From contig JAGTQO010000030.1 of the NCBI GenBank assembly GCA_018396565.1, positions 1 to 14,461 of the forward strand: DNA of 14,461 nt, in the 5' to 3' direction. Shown here piece after piece: positions 1 to 7,389 of this stretch (positions are counted from its first letter, which is position 1; every line of letters begins with the position of its first letter). The position numbers and the translations under genes are program-made. Below the pieces are notes generated by a model. The model had not been told where the DNA came from. It ran no database searches and worked only from the letters and a program-made list of their open reading frames with translations. Source of the stretch: Candidatus Bathyarchaeota archaeon (lineage in GTDB: Archaea > Thermoproteota > Bathyarchaeia > 40CM-2-53-6 > RBG-13-38-9).

Positions 1-2
1 AA

Positions 3-1280
3 TCTCTCAGCCGAATCCTCACACTCTTCCACGCCATAGAGCTGCTCGAGACCCAAGGCATCGAGACCCTCGCATCCTTCCTTGAGAAGATCGAGTCGGA
101 CAACGCAAAGAGAAGTTACAGAACCATAACGAGCAGCCCCCAATACGTGGATTTCAGGAGGATCCTTGAAGGTTATAGGGGGGTCCCTCATCCAAAACAG
201 ATGAAGCTAATTGAGGAGGTTGAGCGGCAACTTGAGGTGAACCCCTCATCCAGAATCATAGTCTTCACACAGTATAGGGATACAGCGACGTGCCTGGTTG
301 ATCTCTTGAGGAGGAGATTCCATGTTGGTGTTGAAAGGTTCGTCGGCCAAGCTGCCAAGGACGGCGATATTGGTCTATCCCAAGACGAACAGTCAAGAAT
401 CCTGAGGGATCTCGAGTCGGGGAACATAAAGATTCTTGTAGCGACATGCATAGCTGAGGAGGGTCTCGACATACCGAGCGTTGACCTGGTCATCTTCTAT
501 GAGCCTGTCCCCAGTGAGATCAGGCATATCCAGAGGCGCGGTAGGACAGGGAGGAGATCGGCGGGGAGGGCAGTGATATTGACTGCAAGGAACACCTTCG
601 ACATGGCCTACCTGTACTCGAGCAAGAAGAGGGTTGAGAGGATGCGTAGGATCATACGTTCATTGAATCGAGACCTCAAAGCTCTGATCAGGCTCGGACC
701 TAAACCTGAAATTCAACCCTTAACCCCTGAGGAGATAGTTGAAATGGAGAGGAGGGCTGGAGCAACTTATGAGGCTGAAGGATGGTCTGCTGAGGATTCG
801 GCTGAGAGATTCATATCTGAAGTAGAGGCTGCATCTAGAAGGTTGATGGCGACCATAATGGAGGCTGGGTCTGAAGGCTGCCCATTAGAGTCTCTTATGG
901 AGAAATATATTCAACTTGACTTCAAGCCTAATGTTATATCAGCTGCTCTAGATAGGCTCGAGGATTCAGGTCTGATCGTCAGAATTGGATGGGATAGGAT
1001 CGTGTCGGCGACTGCAACCCCAACCCGCAGAAGAATGGTGAGTAGGGATGGTGAGGGGATATTCGACGTTCTCATCGAGAAGGTCTATCCTGGAAGGGCC
1101 GTCGCATGGATAAATGACAGGTGGAGGGTGAGGATACTGCCTGAAGATTTTGAGGGCCCAATAAACCTGCTCAAGAAAGACTCGAGGTTCAGAGCCTACG
1201 GAGCGTTATACAGACTGGACGGAGTCCTATGTTTCAGGGTCAGGGAGATCGTCGATTCGAACCCAAGACATGTCGTTTAA
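3..1280 (+). CDS. Hef/FANCM-type superfamily 2 helicase, C-terminal part (5' truncated by window edge)
   Basis: The frame is open from the left edge, so the N-terminal DEAD/DEAH half lies outside the window. About 425 residues are visible. The first ~45 match the helical insert of Hef helicases (ELLETQG near residue 20). RecA domain 2 follows with IVFTQYRD (motif IV region), VATCIAEEGLDIP (motif V) and QRRGRTGR (motif VI). Hef/FANCM enzymes remodel stalled or branched replication forks. After the helicase core there is a ~200-residue tail with a winged-helix-like stretch (SLMEKYIQ to LIVRIG) and a small beta-rich end. I see no XPF-type ERKxxxD nuclease motif, so this seems to be a nuclease-less Hef. 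A GTG at 147 could be mistaken for the start, but conserved Hef sequence continues upstream of it. Confidence 0.88.
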   Translation, partial: SLSRILTLFHAIELLETQGIETLASFLEKIESDNAKRSYRTITSSPQYVDFRRILEGYRGVPHPKQMKLIEEVERQLEVNPSSRIIVFTQYRDTATCLVDLLRRRFHVGVERFVGQAAKDGDIGLSQDEQSRILRDLESGNIKILVATCIAEEGLDIPSVDLVIFYEPVPSEIRHIQRRGRTGRRSAGRAVILTARNTFDMAYLYSSKKRVERMRRIIRSLNRDLKALIRLGPKPEIQPLTPEEIVEMERRAGATYEAEGWSAEDSAERFISEVEAASRRLMATIMEAGSEGCPLESLMEKYIQLDFKPNVISAALDRLEDSGLIVRIGWDRIVSATATPTRRRMVSRDGEGIFDVLIEKVYPGRAVAWINDRWRVRILPEDFEGPINLLKKDSRFRAYGALYRLDGVLCFRVREIVDSNPRHVV

Positions 1281-1347
1281 GATCAAAGGGAACCTCAGCA
1301 TTAATAAGCCTGCGATATCAATTTGGTCCCTCGCAAGGTGTTGATAA

Positions 1348-2097
1348 ATGCCGCTGAGCAAGGGAGACTTCATCCTGATCAACTTAACCTCGAAGATAAA
1401 GGAGAGCGGAGAAGTCATAGAGACAACTATGGAGGATGTCGCCAAGGAATCGAACATCTACAGTTCCGAAAATATCTATGAACCGCGCTTCATCATCGTC
1501 GGTGAGAGGTGGGTTCCCGAAGGCCTCGACGAGGCCTTGCTGAGCCTCGAATCGGATAAGGAGGTGACTGTGGAGGTTCCGCCGGGGAAGGGTTACGGTG
1601 AACGTGACCCATCAAAGATCAGGCTGATACCTCTGAGAAGATTCAGAGGTGAGAATCTCACACCGGTCCCCGGCTCCAGAGTTGAGATAGACGGTAGACC
1701 AGCCGTGGTGAGGTCTGTAGGCGCTGGTAGAGTTCAGGTGGACTTCAACCATCCCCTAGCAGGCAAGACCATGCTCTACAATGTCAAACTCGTGAGGAAG
1801 CTGGAGGAGCCTGAAGAGAAGCTCAAGGCGCTGATTCATAGAAGACTCCCAACCGCACCAATCGACAAATTCAAAATAACAGTAGACCAGAATGAATGCC
1901 GTATAGAGCTTCCGAGGGAAACCTTCTTCGTTGAAGGTTTACAGTTGGCGAAGAGGGAGGCTGCTGCAGATATATACAGGTTCATGCCCAACATCTCCAA
2001 GGTTGAGTTCGTCGAGTCTTACCCTAAGCCTGAGGGCACCTCTGCAGGGAGACAAGTAGAAGCAGCCCCTCAGAGGGACATGACAGAGAATCCTTGA
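1348..2097 (+). CDS. FKBP-type peptidyl-prolyl cis-trans isomerase, long archaeal form
   Basis: A 249-residue protein beginning MPLSKGDFILINLTSKIK, typical of archaeal FKBPs in the SlyD-like class. The FKBP fold is split by an insert-in-flap chaperone domain: EGLDEALLSLE and PPGKGYGERDP belong to the FKBP core, and residues ~85-150 (including DFNHPLAGKT) are the flap and core return. A C-terminal domain of ~80 residues follows, as in the ~26-kDa archaeal forms. Its role is proline isomerisation and holdase activity on nascent or unfolded protein in the cytoplasm. The start is ATG 1348 with an SD-like AAGGTG about 9 nt upstream, 67 bp after the helicase stop. Its last ~74 nt overlap the convergent UPF0179 gene. 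The tail after about residue 230 is low-complexity and probably dispensable. Confidence 0.92.
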   Translation: MPLSKGDFILINLTSKIKESGEVIETTMEDVAKESNIYSSENIYEPRFIIVGERWVPEGLDEALLSLESDKEVTVEVPPGKGYGERDPSKIRLIPLRRFRGENLTPVPGSRVEIDGRPAVVRSVGAGRVQVDFNHPLAGKTMLYNVKLVRKLEEPEEKLKALIHRRLPTAPIDKFKITVDQNECRIELPRETFFVEGLQLAKREAAADIYRFMPNISKVEFVESYPKPEGTSAGRQVEAAPQRDMTENP

Positions 2098-2470
2098 TTT
2101 CGACGACCCTACATTTATCCCCCTCAACCAAACCTTTAGGGAGACATTTATTCCAATGCTCACAGGCCGGATTTGAACATTTGACGCCGGTGTAGGTTAT
2201 TATGGCGTCGACTATTGCCAGTCTGGGCTGGATGGCAACCTCGACATGAGGCTCCTCAACCTCTACAAGAACAGCGGGTCCGGCATGTAAGACGCATGGG
2301 AACCTCTTCCCGGAAACCTTCCTGACCTCATAGACCCTCCCAGACTCAAGGTTTCCCATACATACATTTCTAACATTGCACTCAACACATAGGCCTTCAA
2401 CATTCTCGTAGAGGAATCTGTATCCTACCCTCGCCTGACCTTCACCTAGAAGAGTGACCTTCAGACCCAT
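2024..2470 (-). CDS. UPF0179 family cysteine-rich protein
   Basis: A 148-residue protein matching the archaeal UPF0179 family in length and in its cysteine pattern: CVEC then C (residues 28, 31, 37), C59, and CxxxxCxxWxxC-like cysteines (98, 103, 109), with further cysteines at 120, 131 and 145. The family has no established function. The spacing suggests metal or Fe-S binding, which is inference. It is convergent with the FKBP gene and overlaps it by 74 bp. It is divergent from psmB across a 191-bp gap containing a TATA-like ATTTAA about 50 nt upstream of its ATG. No strong SD is visible. Confidence 0.85.
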   Translation of the reverse strand: MGLKVTLLGEGQARVGYRFLYENVEGLCVECNVRNVCMGNLESGRVYEVRKVSGKRFPCVLHAGPAVLVEVEEPHVEVAIQPRLAIVDAIITYTGVKCSNPACEHWNKCLPKGLVEGDKCRVVEIKDSLSCPSEGLLLLVSLQRCPQA

Positions 2471-2661
2471 CTGAATCTAGGAACCGCCCTGAAGAACTCT
2501 AGTGATTATCCTCAAACAGATTTAAGTCTTTACCATCCCAACATGTTCCATGTTAGCTTCGAAAGCTTTTTTAAGTTGTTGAGATCCTTCAGTAACAAGT
2601 CGCCAAAGATTCTTGTGCGAACATATTATCAACCCCGCAAGCTTATCGAGGCCATGCAGAT
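2471..2661. promoter_or_regulatory. Divergent promoter region between UPF0179 and psmB
   Basis: 191 bp without a gene. On the minus strand a TATA-like element (complement of AGATTTAAGTC, 2518-2528) lies ~50 nt before the UPF0179 ATG, which would leave a leader of about 25 nt. On the plus strand CTTTTTTAAG (2566-2575) is a candidate TATA box for psmB with a long leader. A second candidate, ACATATTATC (~2621-2630), sits ~33 nt before the psmB ATG and would give a nearly leaderless mRNA. No strong SD precedes psmB, which favours the proximal element. The assignment rests on motif and distance only. Confidence 0.45.
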
Positions 2662-3300
2662 ATGTATCCGAAACCAGTCGACCTCAACAGAAAGATCTTG
2701 GAAGGAACTACTACGATAGGTGTTGTATGTAAGGATGGGGTGGTCCTTGCAACAGATACCAGGGCAACGATGGGTTTCTTCATAGCCCATAAGAAGGCAA
2801 AGAAAGTATACCCCATAGATAATCATCTTGCGATTACCATCGCTGGAGGTGTAGCTGACGCCCAAGCGATGGTTGACATACTCAAAGCAAACGCTGAACT
2901 CTACAGACTGCAGAACGGTTTCGTTATGCCTGTAAACGCCGCTGCCAGGCTCGTCGCCAACATCCTCTTCTCATCCAGACTAATGCCCTTCATACTCCAA
3001 GCATTGATCGGTGGGGTCGACTCGACCGGCCCAAGAATATTCGCCCTAGACCCTCTGGGGAGCGTCGTGGAGGAGACCTGTGTCTCGACAGGATCAGGCT
3101 CACCCATAGCATACGGTGTGCTCGAAGCCCAGTTCAAAGAAGGAATGCTTGTCAAAGAGACTATTCCGATAGTTCTGAAGGCCATAACATCAGCTATGAA
3201 GAGAGATGCGGCGAGTGGAGATAGCTTCGACATGGCAATAATAACAGGGGAAGGTTACAGGGAACTCGGTGATGAAGAGAAGAGGGCCTTGACCCCTTAA
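2662..3300 (+). CDS. psmB: Proteasome beta subunit (N-terminal threonine protease)
   Basis: A 212-residue archaeal 20S proteasome beta subunit. A 15-residue propeptide ends in Gly15, followed by the catalytic Thr16 (ILEG|TTTIG). Numbered from that threonine, Asp17 (ATDTRAT) and Lys33 (KKAKK) are in place, and GSGSPIAYG and DAASGD supply the Ser129/Asp166/Ser169 region, so this is an active-type beta subunit. It forms the inner heptameric rings of the 20S core with alpha subunits encoded elsewhere and degrades unfolded proteins delivered by PAN or Cdc48-type ATPases. The gene lies 51 bp upstream of aCPSF1/FttA on the same strand. This adjacency recurs in archaea (for example MJ1237/MJ1236), which supports a shared transcript. 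Confidence 0.97.
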   Translation: MYPKPVDLNRKILEGTTTIGVVCKDGVVLATDTRATMGFFIAHKKAKKVYPIDNHLAITIAGGVADAQAMVDILKANAELYRLQNGFVMPVNAAARLVANILFSSRLMPFILQALIGGVDSTGPRIFALDPLGSVVEETCVSTGSGSPIAYGVLEAQFKEGMLVKETIPIVLKAITSAMKRDAASGDSFDMAIITGEGYRELGDEEKRALTP

Positions 3301-3351
3301 CCATCTGGAACCTATCACATGCAAGTCAATCCTCAGCAAGGAGAGGTTTAG

Positions 3352-5271
3352 ATGCCTAGAAACTCAAGCAGTGTACACTCGAGAATAATGAGTGTGATAC
3401 TGGAGAATATGCCTAAGGAGGCTGAGGTTACAAGGATAGAGTTTGAAGGCCCAAGGCTCGCAATATATGTAAGGAATGTGAATCTTCTCCTGGAGCAGAG
3501 CCACGTCATAACAGATATTGTGAATCTTCTGCACAAGCGCATAGTCGTCAGGTCAGACGCATCGGTCAGGATGCCTGAGAGTGATGCTGGAGATGTTATA
3601 AGGAAGATGATACCTGCGGAGGCAGAGATCACCTCGACAAACTTCGACCCCAGCCTCGGCGAGGTCATAATAGAGGCTAAGAAACCAGGCTTAGTCATTG
3701 GGAAAGACGGCTTGACACTACAGGAGATTATCAAGTCAACCGGCTGGAGACCAAGAATCTTGAGGGCCCCCCCAATACCTTCGAAGATAATCGCCACGAT
3801 GAGGCACATGACCTATACTGAGAGTGAGGAGAGGAGCAGAATCTTGAGGGATGTAGGTGAGAGGATATTCAGGCCGACAATCAACAGGGCAAGCAGCGTC
3901 ATGTTGACACCTTTGGGTGGGTCGAGGGAGGTTGGGAGATCATGTATACTCGTTGAGGCGAATGAGAGCACAGTCCTACTCGACTGCGGAATAAACCCAG
4001 GATCTCATGAGCCTGACAGGGCCTACCCTAGACTCAACATAGACCAGTTCAACATTGAGAAGCTGGATGCGGTGATAATATCCCATGCCCACCTCGACCA
4101 TTGCGGCCTAGTCCCATTCCTATACAAGTATGGGTATGACGGGCCTGTATACTGTTCGGAGCCTACAGCTGTTCTTATGACCCTACTCCAGCTTGATTAT
4201 CTCGATGTCATAAGTAGGGAAGGTGGATACGCTCCCTTCGACCAGAAGAACGTCAGAGAAGTCGTTATGCACACCATCCCGTTGAAGTATGGCGTAGTCA
4301 CCGATGTCGCCCCAGATATGAAGTTGACCCTACATAATGCAGGCCACATCCTAGGATCCTCCATAATACATCTGCATATAGGTGAAGGCTTACATAACAT
4401 AGTCTACACGAGCGACTTCAAGTTCGGCAAGACGATGCTTCTCGAACCTGCAACCTCAGTATTTCCACGTGTCGAGACCCTGATAACAGAGTCGACATAT
4501 GGGGGTCAAGGAGACATAATGCCCAACAGGACCGTTGTGGAGTCTAAACTCGCATCTACAGTCAATGAGACCTTCAAGAGGGGTGGGAAAGTCTTGATAC
4601 CTATGCCTGCGGTCGGTAGGGCTCAGGAGATAATGATGATACTTGACAGCCATATGAAGAGCGGCAGCTTGATGGAGGCACCTATATACGTTGACGGGAT
4701 GATATCTGAGGCAACAGCGATCCACACCGCCTATCCAGAATACTTGTCCAGGGAGATCAGAGACATGATCCTCCATCAAGACATCAATCCTTTCAAGTCA
4801 GACTACTTCGTGAACGTAACCCACCCGAGTGAACGTGAAGGAATAGTCAACGGCGGCCCCTCAGTGATTCTTGCAACCTCAGGTATGCTTGAGGGCGGCC
4901 CAGCCTTGGAGTATCTGAGGCTTATGGGACCGGATGAGAGGAACACCCTGATCTTCGTCAGTTACCAGATCGACGGAACCTTGGGGAGCAGAATTAGAAA
5001 CGGTGTGAGAGAGATCAACCTCATCGGCCCCACGGGAAAGATTGAAGCTGTCAAGATAAATATGGCTGTCGAGTCATTTGAGGGATTCTCAGGACACTCA
5101 GATAGAAACCAGATTCTGGAGTTTTTGAGGAGAATATCTGCGAAACCTTCAAAGGTCATAGTGAACCATGGCGAGTATAAGAAATGTGAGAATATGGCTG
5201 CAACTATATCCTCAATCTTCAAGGTCAAGTCAATAGTCCCTGACAACTTGGAGACCTTGAGACTAAAGTAG
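3352..5271 (+). CDS. KH-domain / metallo-beta-lactamase / beta-CASP ribonuclease (aCPSF1, FttA)
   Basis: A 639-residue protein with the full architecture of archaeal CPSF1/FttA, the transcription-termination ribonuclease related to CPSF73. The N-terminal KH region has a GxxG loop (GKDG, residues 117-120). The metallo-beta-lactamase core carries the metal-binding HAHLDH (245-250), GHILGSS (His332) and the SDF aspartate (Asp355). The beta-CASP domain shows SGMLEGGP, then SGHSDR (His582) and VNHGE (His606). It cuts nascent RNA at U-rich 3' ends and releases RNA polymerase. The ATG at 3352 follows a strong SD, AAGGAGAGG, at 3339-3347. All catalytic residues I checked are present. Confidence 0.96.
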   Translation: MPRNSSSVHSRIMSVILENMPKEAEVTRIEFEGPRLAIYVRNVNLLLEQSHVITDIVNLLHKRIVVRSDASVRMPESDAGDVIRKMIPAEAEITSTNFDPSLGEVIIEAKKPGLVIGKDGLTLQEIIKSTGWRPRILRAPPIPSKIIATMRHMTYTESEERSRILRDVGERIFRPTINRASSVMLTPLGGSREVGRSCILVEANESTVLLDCGINPGSHEPDRAYPRLNIDQFNIEKLDAVIISHAHLDHCGLVPFLYKYGYDGPVYCSEPTAVLMTLLQLDYLDVISREGGYAPFDQKNVREVVMHTIPLKYGVVTDVAPDMKLTLHNAGHILGSSIIHLHIGEGLHNIVYTSDFKFGKTMLLEPATSVFPRVETLITESTYGGQGDIMPNRTVVESKLASTVNETFKRGGKVLIPMPAVGRAQEIMMILDSHMKSGSLMEAPIYVDGMISEATAIHTAYPEYLSREIRDMILHQDINPFKSDYFVNVTHPSEREGIVNGGPSVILATSGMLEGGPALEYLRLMGPDERNTLIFVSYQIDGTLGSRIRNGVREINLIGPTGKIEAVKINMAVESFEGFSGHSDRNQILEFLRRISAKPSKVIVNHGEYKKCENMAATISSIFKVKSIVPDNLETLRLK

Positions 5272-5294
5272 GGCCATTGATCACTCTACATGAA

Positions 5295-5311
5295 CCTCCT
5301 CGAAACGGAGG
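5295..5311. repeat. Small hairpin between convergent genes
   Basis: CCTCC (5295-5299) pairs with GGAGG (5307-5311) across a 7-nt loop, in the 60-bp gap between the convergent aCPSF1 and PUA-protein genes. There is no T-run on either side, so it is not a standard intrinsic terminator, but the position fits a shared 3' boundary. Confidence 0.35.
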
Positions 5312-5331
5312 GGAAATCCTTACATGAGATT

Positions 5332-5820
5332 TCAGGCTGACTTATAGATCCTGTAGATTCTATCCCCTACATAATGGATGTTCTCAACCACAACACCCCT
5401 AGAAATATTAATCATACTCTCTGAACTGTACAAGGCCCTACCTACCGCCAAGGTTTTACCATACTTCTCATCAACGACGGTTACGAAAGATCCTTCTTGA
5501 AAAATGCCGTGAACACCTTTAACACCGGGAGCCATAATGTTTGCACCATTACATACATGGGCGACAGCACCCATATCGACGACGATCCTGCCCAGAGACG
5601 ACAAGTAAGTTTCAAAGAGGAGGGTTGGAGCAATGATTTCACCGATCTTGAATAGGAGAGGAACCCCACCGACGAAGAAGATATCGATGCCACCGGATCG
5701 AGCAACCTCCACACTAACCCTACCACTCTCAAGGTTAAGATAATCCTTAAAAGATGATAGTTGAGATGCTAAGGCCTTAACCTCTTTATGACTCAATGTT
5801 CGCCTGGAGATAGACAACAT
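5332..5820 (-). CDS. PUA domain RNA-binding protein (archaeal Tma20/MCT-1-like)
   Basis: A 162-residue protein read from the ATG at 5818-5820. An N-terminal pre-PUA domain (MLSISRRTLSHKEVKAL, residues 1-~70) is followed by a PUA domain of ~75 residues with VVDMGAVAHVCNGANIM, APGVKGV and GKTLAVGRAL. This two-domain order is that of archaeal Tma20/MCT-1 relatives, which in eukaryotes act with DENR in 40S recycling and re-initiation. A ribosome-associated role is inferred here. The frame stays open upstream to about 6144, but that extension runs antisense through the SmAP gene and is rejected. A TATA-like element (complement of GGTTTAAATG) about 20 nt upstream suggests a leaderless mRNA. Confidence 0.87.
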   Translation of the reverse strand: MLSISRRTLSHKEVKALASQLSSFKDYLNLESGRVSVEVARSGGIDIFFVGGVPLLFKIGEIIAPTLLFETYLSSLGRIVVDMGAVAHVCNGANIMAPGVKGVHGIFQEGSFVTVVDEKYGKTLAVGRALYSSESMINISRGVVVENIHYVGDRIYRIYKSA

Positions 5821-5889
5821 ACATCCACCACGACAAGGTTTAAATGACGCATACAAACCCTTAAAGGTAGACTTGTAAGCGTGAAAGGA
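5821..5889. promoter_or_regulatory. Compact divergent promoter, PUA protein / SmAP
   Basis: Only about 60-70 bp separate two divergent genes. GGTTTAAATG (5837-5846) lies ~22 nt from the PUA ATG. CCTTAAAGG (5860-5868) is centred ~26 nt before the SmAP ATG at 5890, the normal TATA-to-start distance for a leaderless transcript. Each TATA-like element would serve one direction. Confidence 0.45.
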
Positions 5890-6120
5890 ATGTCCGATAT
5901 TGCAACAAAGATCTTTGAGGAGAGCCTCAACAAAGTAGTCTTGGTCCAACTCAAAGGAGGAAGAAACGTTAGGGGCAGACTGTATAGTTACGATCAACAT
6001 ATGAACCTCGTCATCGAGGACGCTGAAGATGTCACAGAGACCGATAGAACGAAGAAGCTTGGAACCCTGATCGTCAGAGGAGACAATGTTGTCTGGATAA
6101 GTCCACCACCAACCAGTTAA
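5890..6120 (+). CDS. Sm-like archaeal protein (LSm/SmAP)
   Basis: About 76 residues starting MSDIATKIFEESLNK, with the Sm1 motif (VQLKGGRNVRGRLYSYDQHMNL) and Sm2 motif (GTLIVRGDNVVWI). SmAPs form heptameric rings that bind U-rich RNA, as bacterial Hfq does. A GTG at 5881 would add three residues. I prefer ATG 5890 because family members begin near this point and a TATA-like element lies ~26 bp upstream. L37e follows 42 bp downstream on the same strand. The SmAP-L37e pairing is a common archaeal arrangement and implies co-expression with the translation machinery. Confidence 0.94.
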   Translation: MSDIATKIFEESLNKVVLVQLKGGRNVRGRLYSYDQHMNLVIEDAEDVTETDRTKKLGTLIVRGDNVVWISPPPTS

Positions 6121-6162
6121 AACTAGACACCAGTAATAGAACATAGATTCGGAGGTCTAACG

Positions 6163-6351
6163 ATGGGTAAAGGAACACCTTCCATGGGTAAGAAGGCAAG
6201 GTCCAAATCCCACATAACATGCAGAAGATGCGGCAGACACTCCTACAGCATAAGGAGGAGAAGATGTGCCGCATGCGGATATGGAGAGTCTAAGAGGATA
6301 AGAGAATATTCATGGCAGAATAAGAAAGTCAACAGGATCAGAATAGTATAG
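6163..6351 (+). CDS. rpl37e: 50S ribosomal protein L37e
   Basis: A 62-residue, strongly basic protein with the L37e zinc ribbon: CRRC (Cys20, Cys23) and CAAC (Cys35, Cys38), followed by the typical tail KRIREYSWQNKK. The N-terminus MGKGTPSMGKK is the standard L37e start. A good SD (GGAGGT, about 6151-6156) precedes ATG 6163. It is a structural component of the large subunit and is present in archaea and eukaryotes but not bacteria. Length and motifs are complete. The stop is TAG, one of several ordinary TAG stops in conserved genes here, which matters for reading the TAG inside the actin gene. Confidence 0.96.
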   Translation: MGKGTPSMGKKARSKSHITCRRCGRHSYSIRRRRCAACGYGESKRIREYSWQNKKVNRIRIV

Positions 6352-6435
6352 TAAAAAAAGGACCCTTCTATGTGAAATCACTCTTTGAACCTCAGCAGAC
6401 TAGAAGAGACATAAATTCATGGATGGCAATGCCTC

Positions 6436-6444
6436 AAAAAATTT
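6436..6444 (+). promoter_or_regulatory. TATA-like element of the tRNA-Val gene
   Basis: AAAAAATTT is centred about 23 nt upstream of the first tRNA base, which is normal archaeal TATA spacing with a very short leader. A weaker ATAAATTC lies at about 6410. Confidence 0.4.
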
Positions 6445-6462
6445 CGGCAGCACCCTACGACT

Positions 6463-6559
6463 GGGCCGGTCGTCTAGTCTGGATGCGTGGATGCAGGAAA
6501 GTTAGGATACCTGCCTGACACGCAGGTGGTCGAGGGTTCAAGTCCCTCCCGGCCCACCA
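6463..6559 (+). tRNA. tRNA-Val (GAC), CCA encoded, with an insert in the D-loop
   Basis: Acceptor GGGCCGG (6463-6469) pairs perfectly with CCGGCCC (6549-6555), followed by A and an encoded CCA. The anticodon arm CCTGC/GCAGG (6510-6514, 6522-6526) encloses CTGACAC, giving anticodon GAC at 6517-6519 (valine). The T-arm GAGGG/CCCTC encloses TTCAAGT. The D-stem is GTCT (6472-6475) with GGAT (6505-6508), allowing G-T pairs. The D-loop is far too long. Removing 18 nt (6483-6500) leaves AGTCTGGGTTA, with the conserved GG retained at 6481-6482. The whole locus is 97 nt, or 79 nt after removal. Every other arm is canonical, so this looks like a functional gene with an intron. Confidence 0.9.
6483..6500 (+). 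other. Candidate tRNA intron in the D-loop with a bulge-helix-bulge-like fold
   Basis: The 18-nt insert and its flanks fold as follows. The outer helix pairs 6473-6477 with 6502-6506 (TCTAG with TTAGG, two G-T pairs). Bulge 1 is GGA 6481-6483. A 3-bp central helix pairs TCT 6478-6480 with GGA 6496-6498. Bulge 2 is AAG 6499-6501. The inner helix TGC/GCA (6484-6486, 6493-6495) closes a 6-nt loop. Two 3-nt bulges on opposite strands are the archaeal splicing-endonuclease signature. Cutting after the second base of each bulge removes exactly 6483-6500. The central helix is 3 bp rather than the usual 4, so this is a relaxed motif. Confidence 0.7.
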
Positions 6560-6587
6560 AATTATTTAAGTGAATACTGCTATCTTT

Positions 6588-6611
6588 AAGTGTTTGTAAC
6601 CCACTTTTTCT
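6588..6611 (+). terminator. Terminator-like hairpin and T-rich tract after tRNA-Val
   Basis: AAGTG (6588-6592) pairs with CACTT (6602-6606) around the loop TTTGTAACC, followed by TTTCTTGTTT. It lies 29 nt after the tRNA CCA, on the correct strand. The loop sequence recurs in the hairpin at 9789-9803. Confidence 0.45.
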
Positions 6612-6690
6612 TGTTTGATCAGGTTTGAAAGCCAGAAATATGTAGTCGTATCCAAAGATTACTAGGAAATATAGTTGCGTGCGTTCCTTG

Positions 6691-7362
6691 ATGGTTTCAA
6701 CGCATATGAGTTACGGTTTCGTATTCGCATACATCTTAGTATTGTTGTTAAGATTTATTTTCCCTTATAGTTCATCTGGGACATCATCGCTTAACGTTTT
6801 CTTTGTACTGTTAGGCTCAGCAGGAGGATTATTCCCTGATATCGACAGGTTGGAGCAATTTGGTTTCAGCCACAGGAAAACACTTCACTACATAATAGGA
6901 TATGTCTTGCTTGCGATTATCTTAATTGTTTTAGGTTACTCTCTACTCCATAATTTCTTGACCTGGATTATCGGGTTATCATGCTTCTTTGCTGGAGCGT
7001 GGCTACATTCTTTAATGGACATTTTCGATGGTTTCTGGGCAGAGGACATCAATAAGGGGGTTTACGAGCACCTTACTAGAAGATGGCTAAAGGCTCTTAA
7101 TTGGATACCATTTGCAACACTATGGGAATGGAGCCTACAGTCTTTTTCCATGATATTTGTTATAGCCATTTCACCACAACTCGGAAGCTTATTTGCTATA
7201 CAAGGTTGGTTAATAGCTACCATCAGCTATTTCGCTATATGGCTATTCTCTACATGTTACGAGTTCTATCGGTCAGTACCTATAAGATGGGAGATGGAAG
7301 AACGAGCCTTACTGAAAGTGGGCTTAGAGCCTAAATACAGAAGACGCATGGCCATTAGGTGA
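6691..7362 (+). CDS. Membrane-bound metal-dependent hydrolase, DUF457/YdjM-like
   Basis: A 223-residue integral membrane protein from ATG 6691 (MVSTHMSYGF). Hydrophobic segments lie at about residues 10-25, 35-48, 68-85, 90-105, 150-163 and 170-188. Polar residues typical of the DUF457 family sit at membrane edges: His5, PDID (50-52), SHRKTLH (His61, His66) and WLHSLMD (His106, Asp110). The family is annotated as metal-dependent hydrolases but the substrate is unknown. GTG 6679 and TTG 6688 are alternative starts. ATG 6691 is preferred because the family begins M-x-x-x-H and an AAATATAG element lies ~22 nt upstream, suggesting a leaderless mRNA. It is the first gene of the A+T-rich island 3' of the tRNA. 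Confidence 0.72.
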   Translation: MVSTHMSYGFVFAYILVLLLRFIFPYSSSGTSSLNVFFVLLGSAGGLFPDIDRLEQFGFSHRKTLHYIIGYVLLAIILIVLGYSLLHNFLTWIIGLSCFFAGAWLHSLMDIFDGFWAEDINKGVYEHLTRRWLKALNWIPFATLWEWSLQSFSMIFVIAISPQLGSLFAIQGWLIATISYFAIWLFSTCYEFYRSVPIRWEMEERALLKVGLEPKYRRRMAIR

Positions 7363-7389
7363 ATAATGTCATTATAAGCGTTACTGGCA

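Noticed and set aside
5821..6144. N-terminal extension of the PUA protein frame
   Set aside because: It runs antisense across the whole SmAP gene. PUA family proteins begin at the ATG used (5820), and the extension has no family-like sequence.
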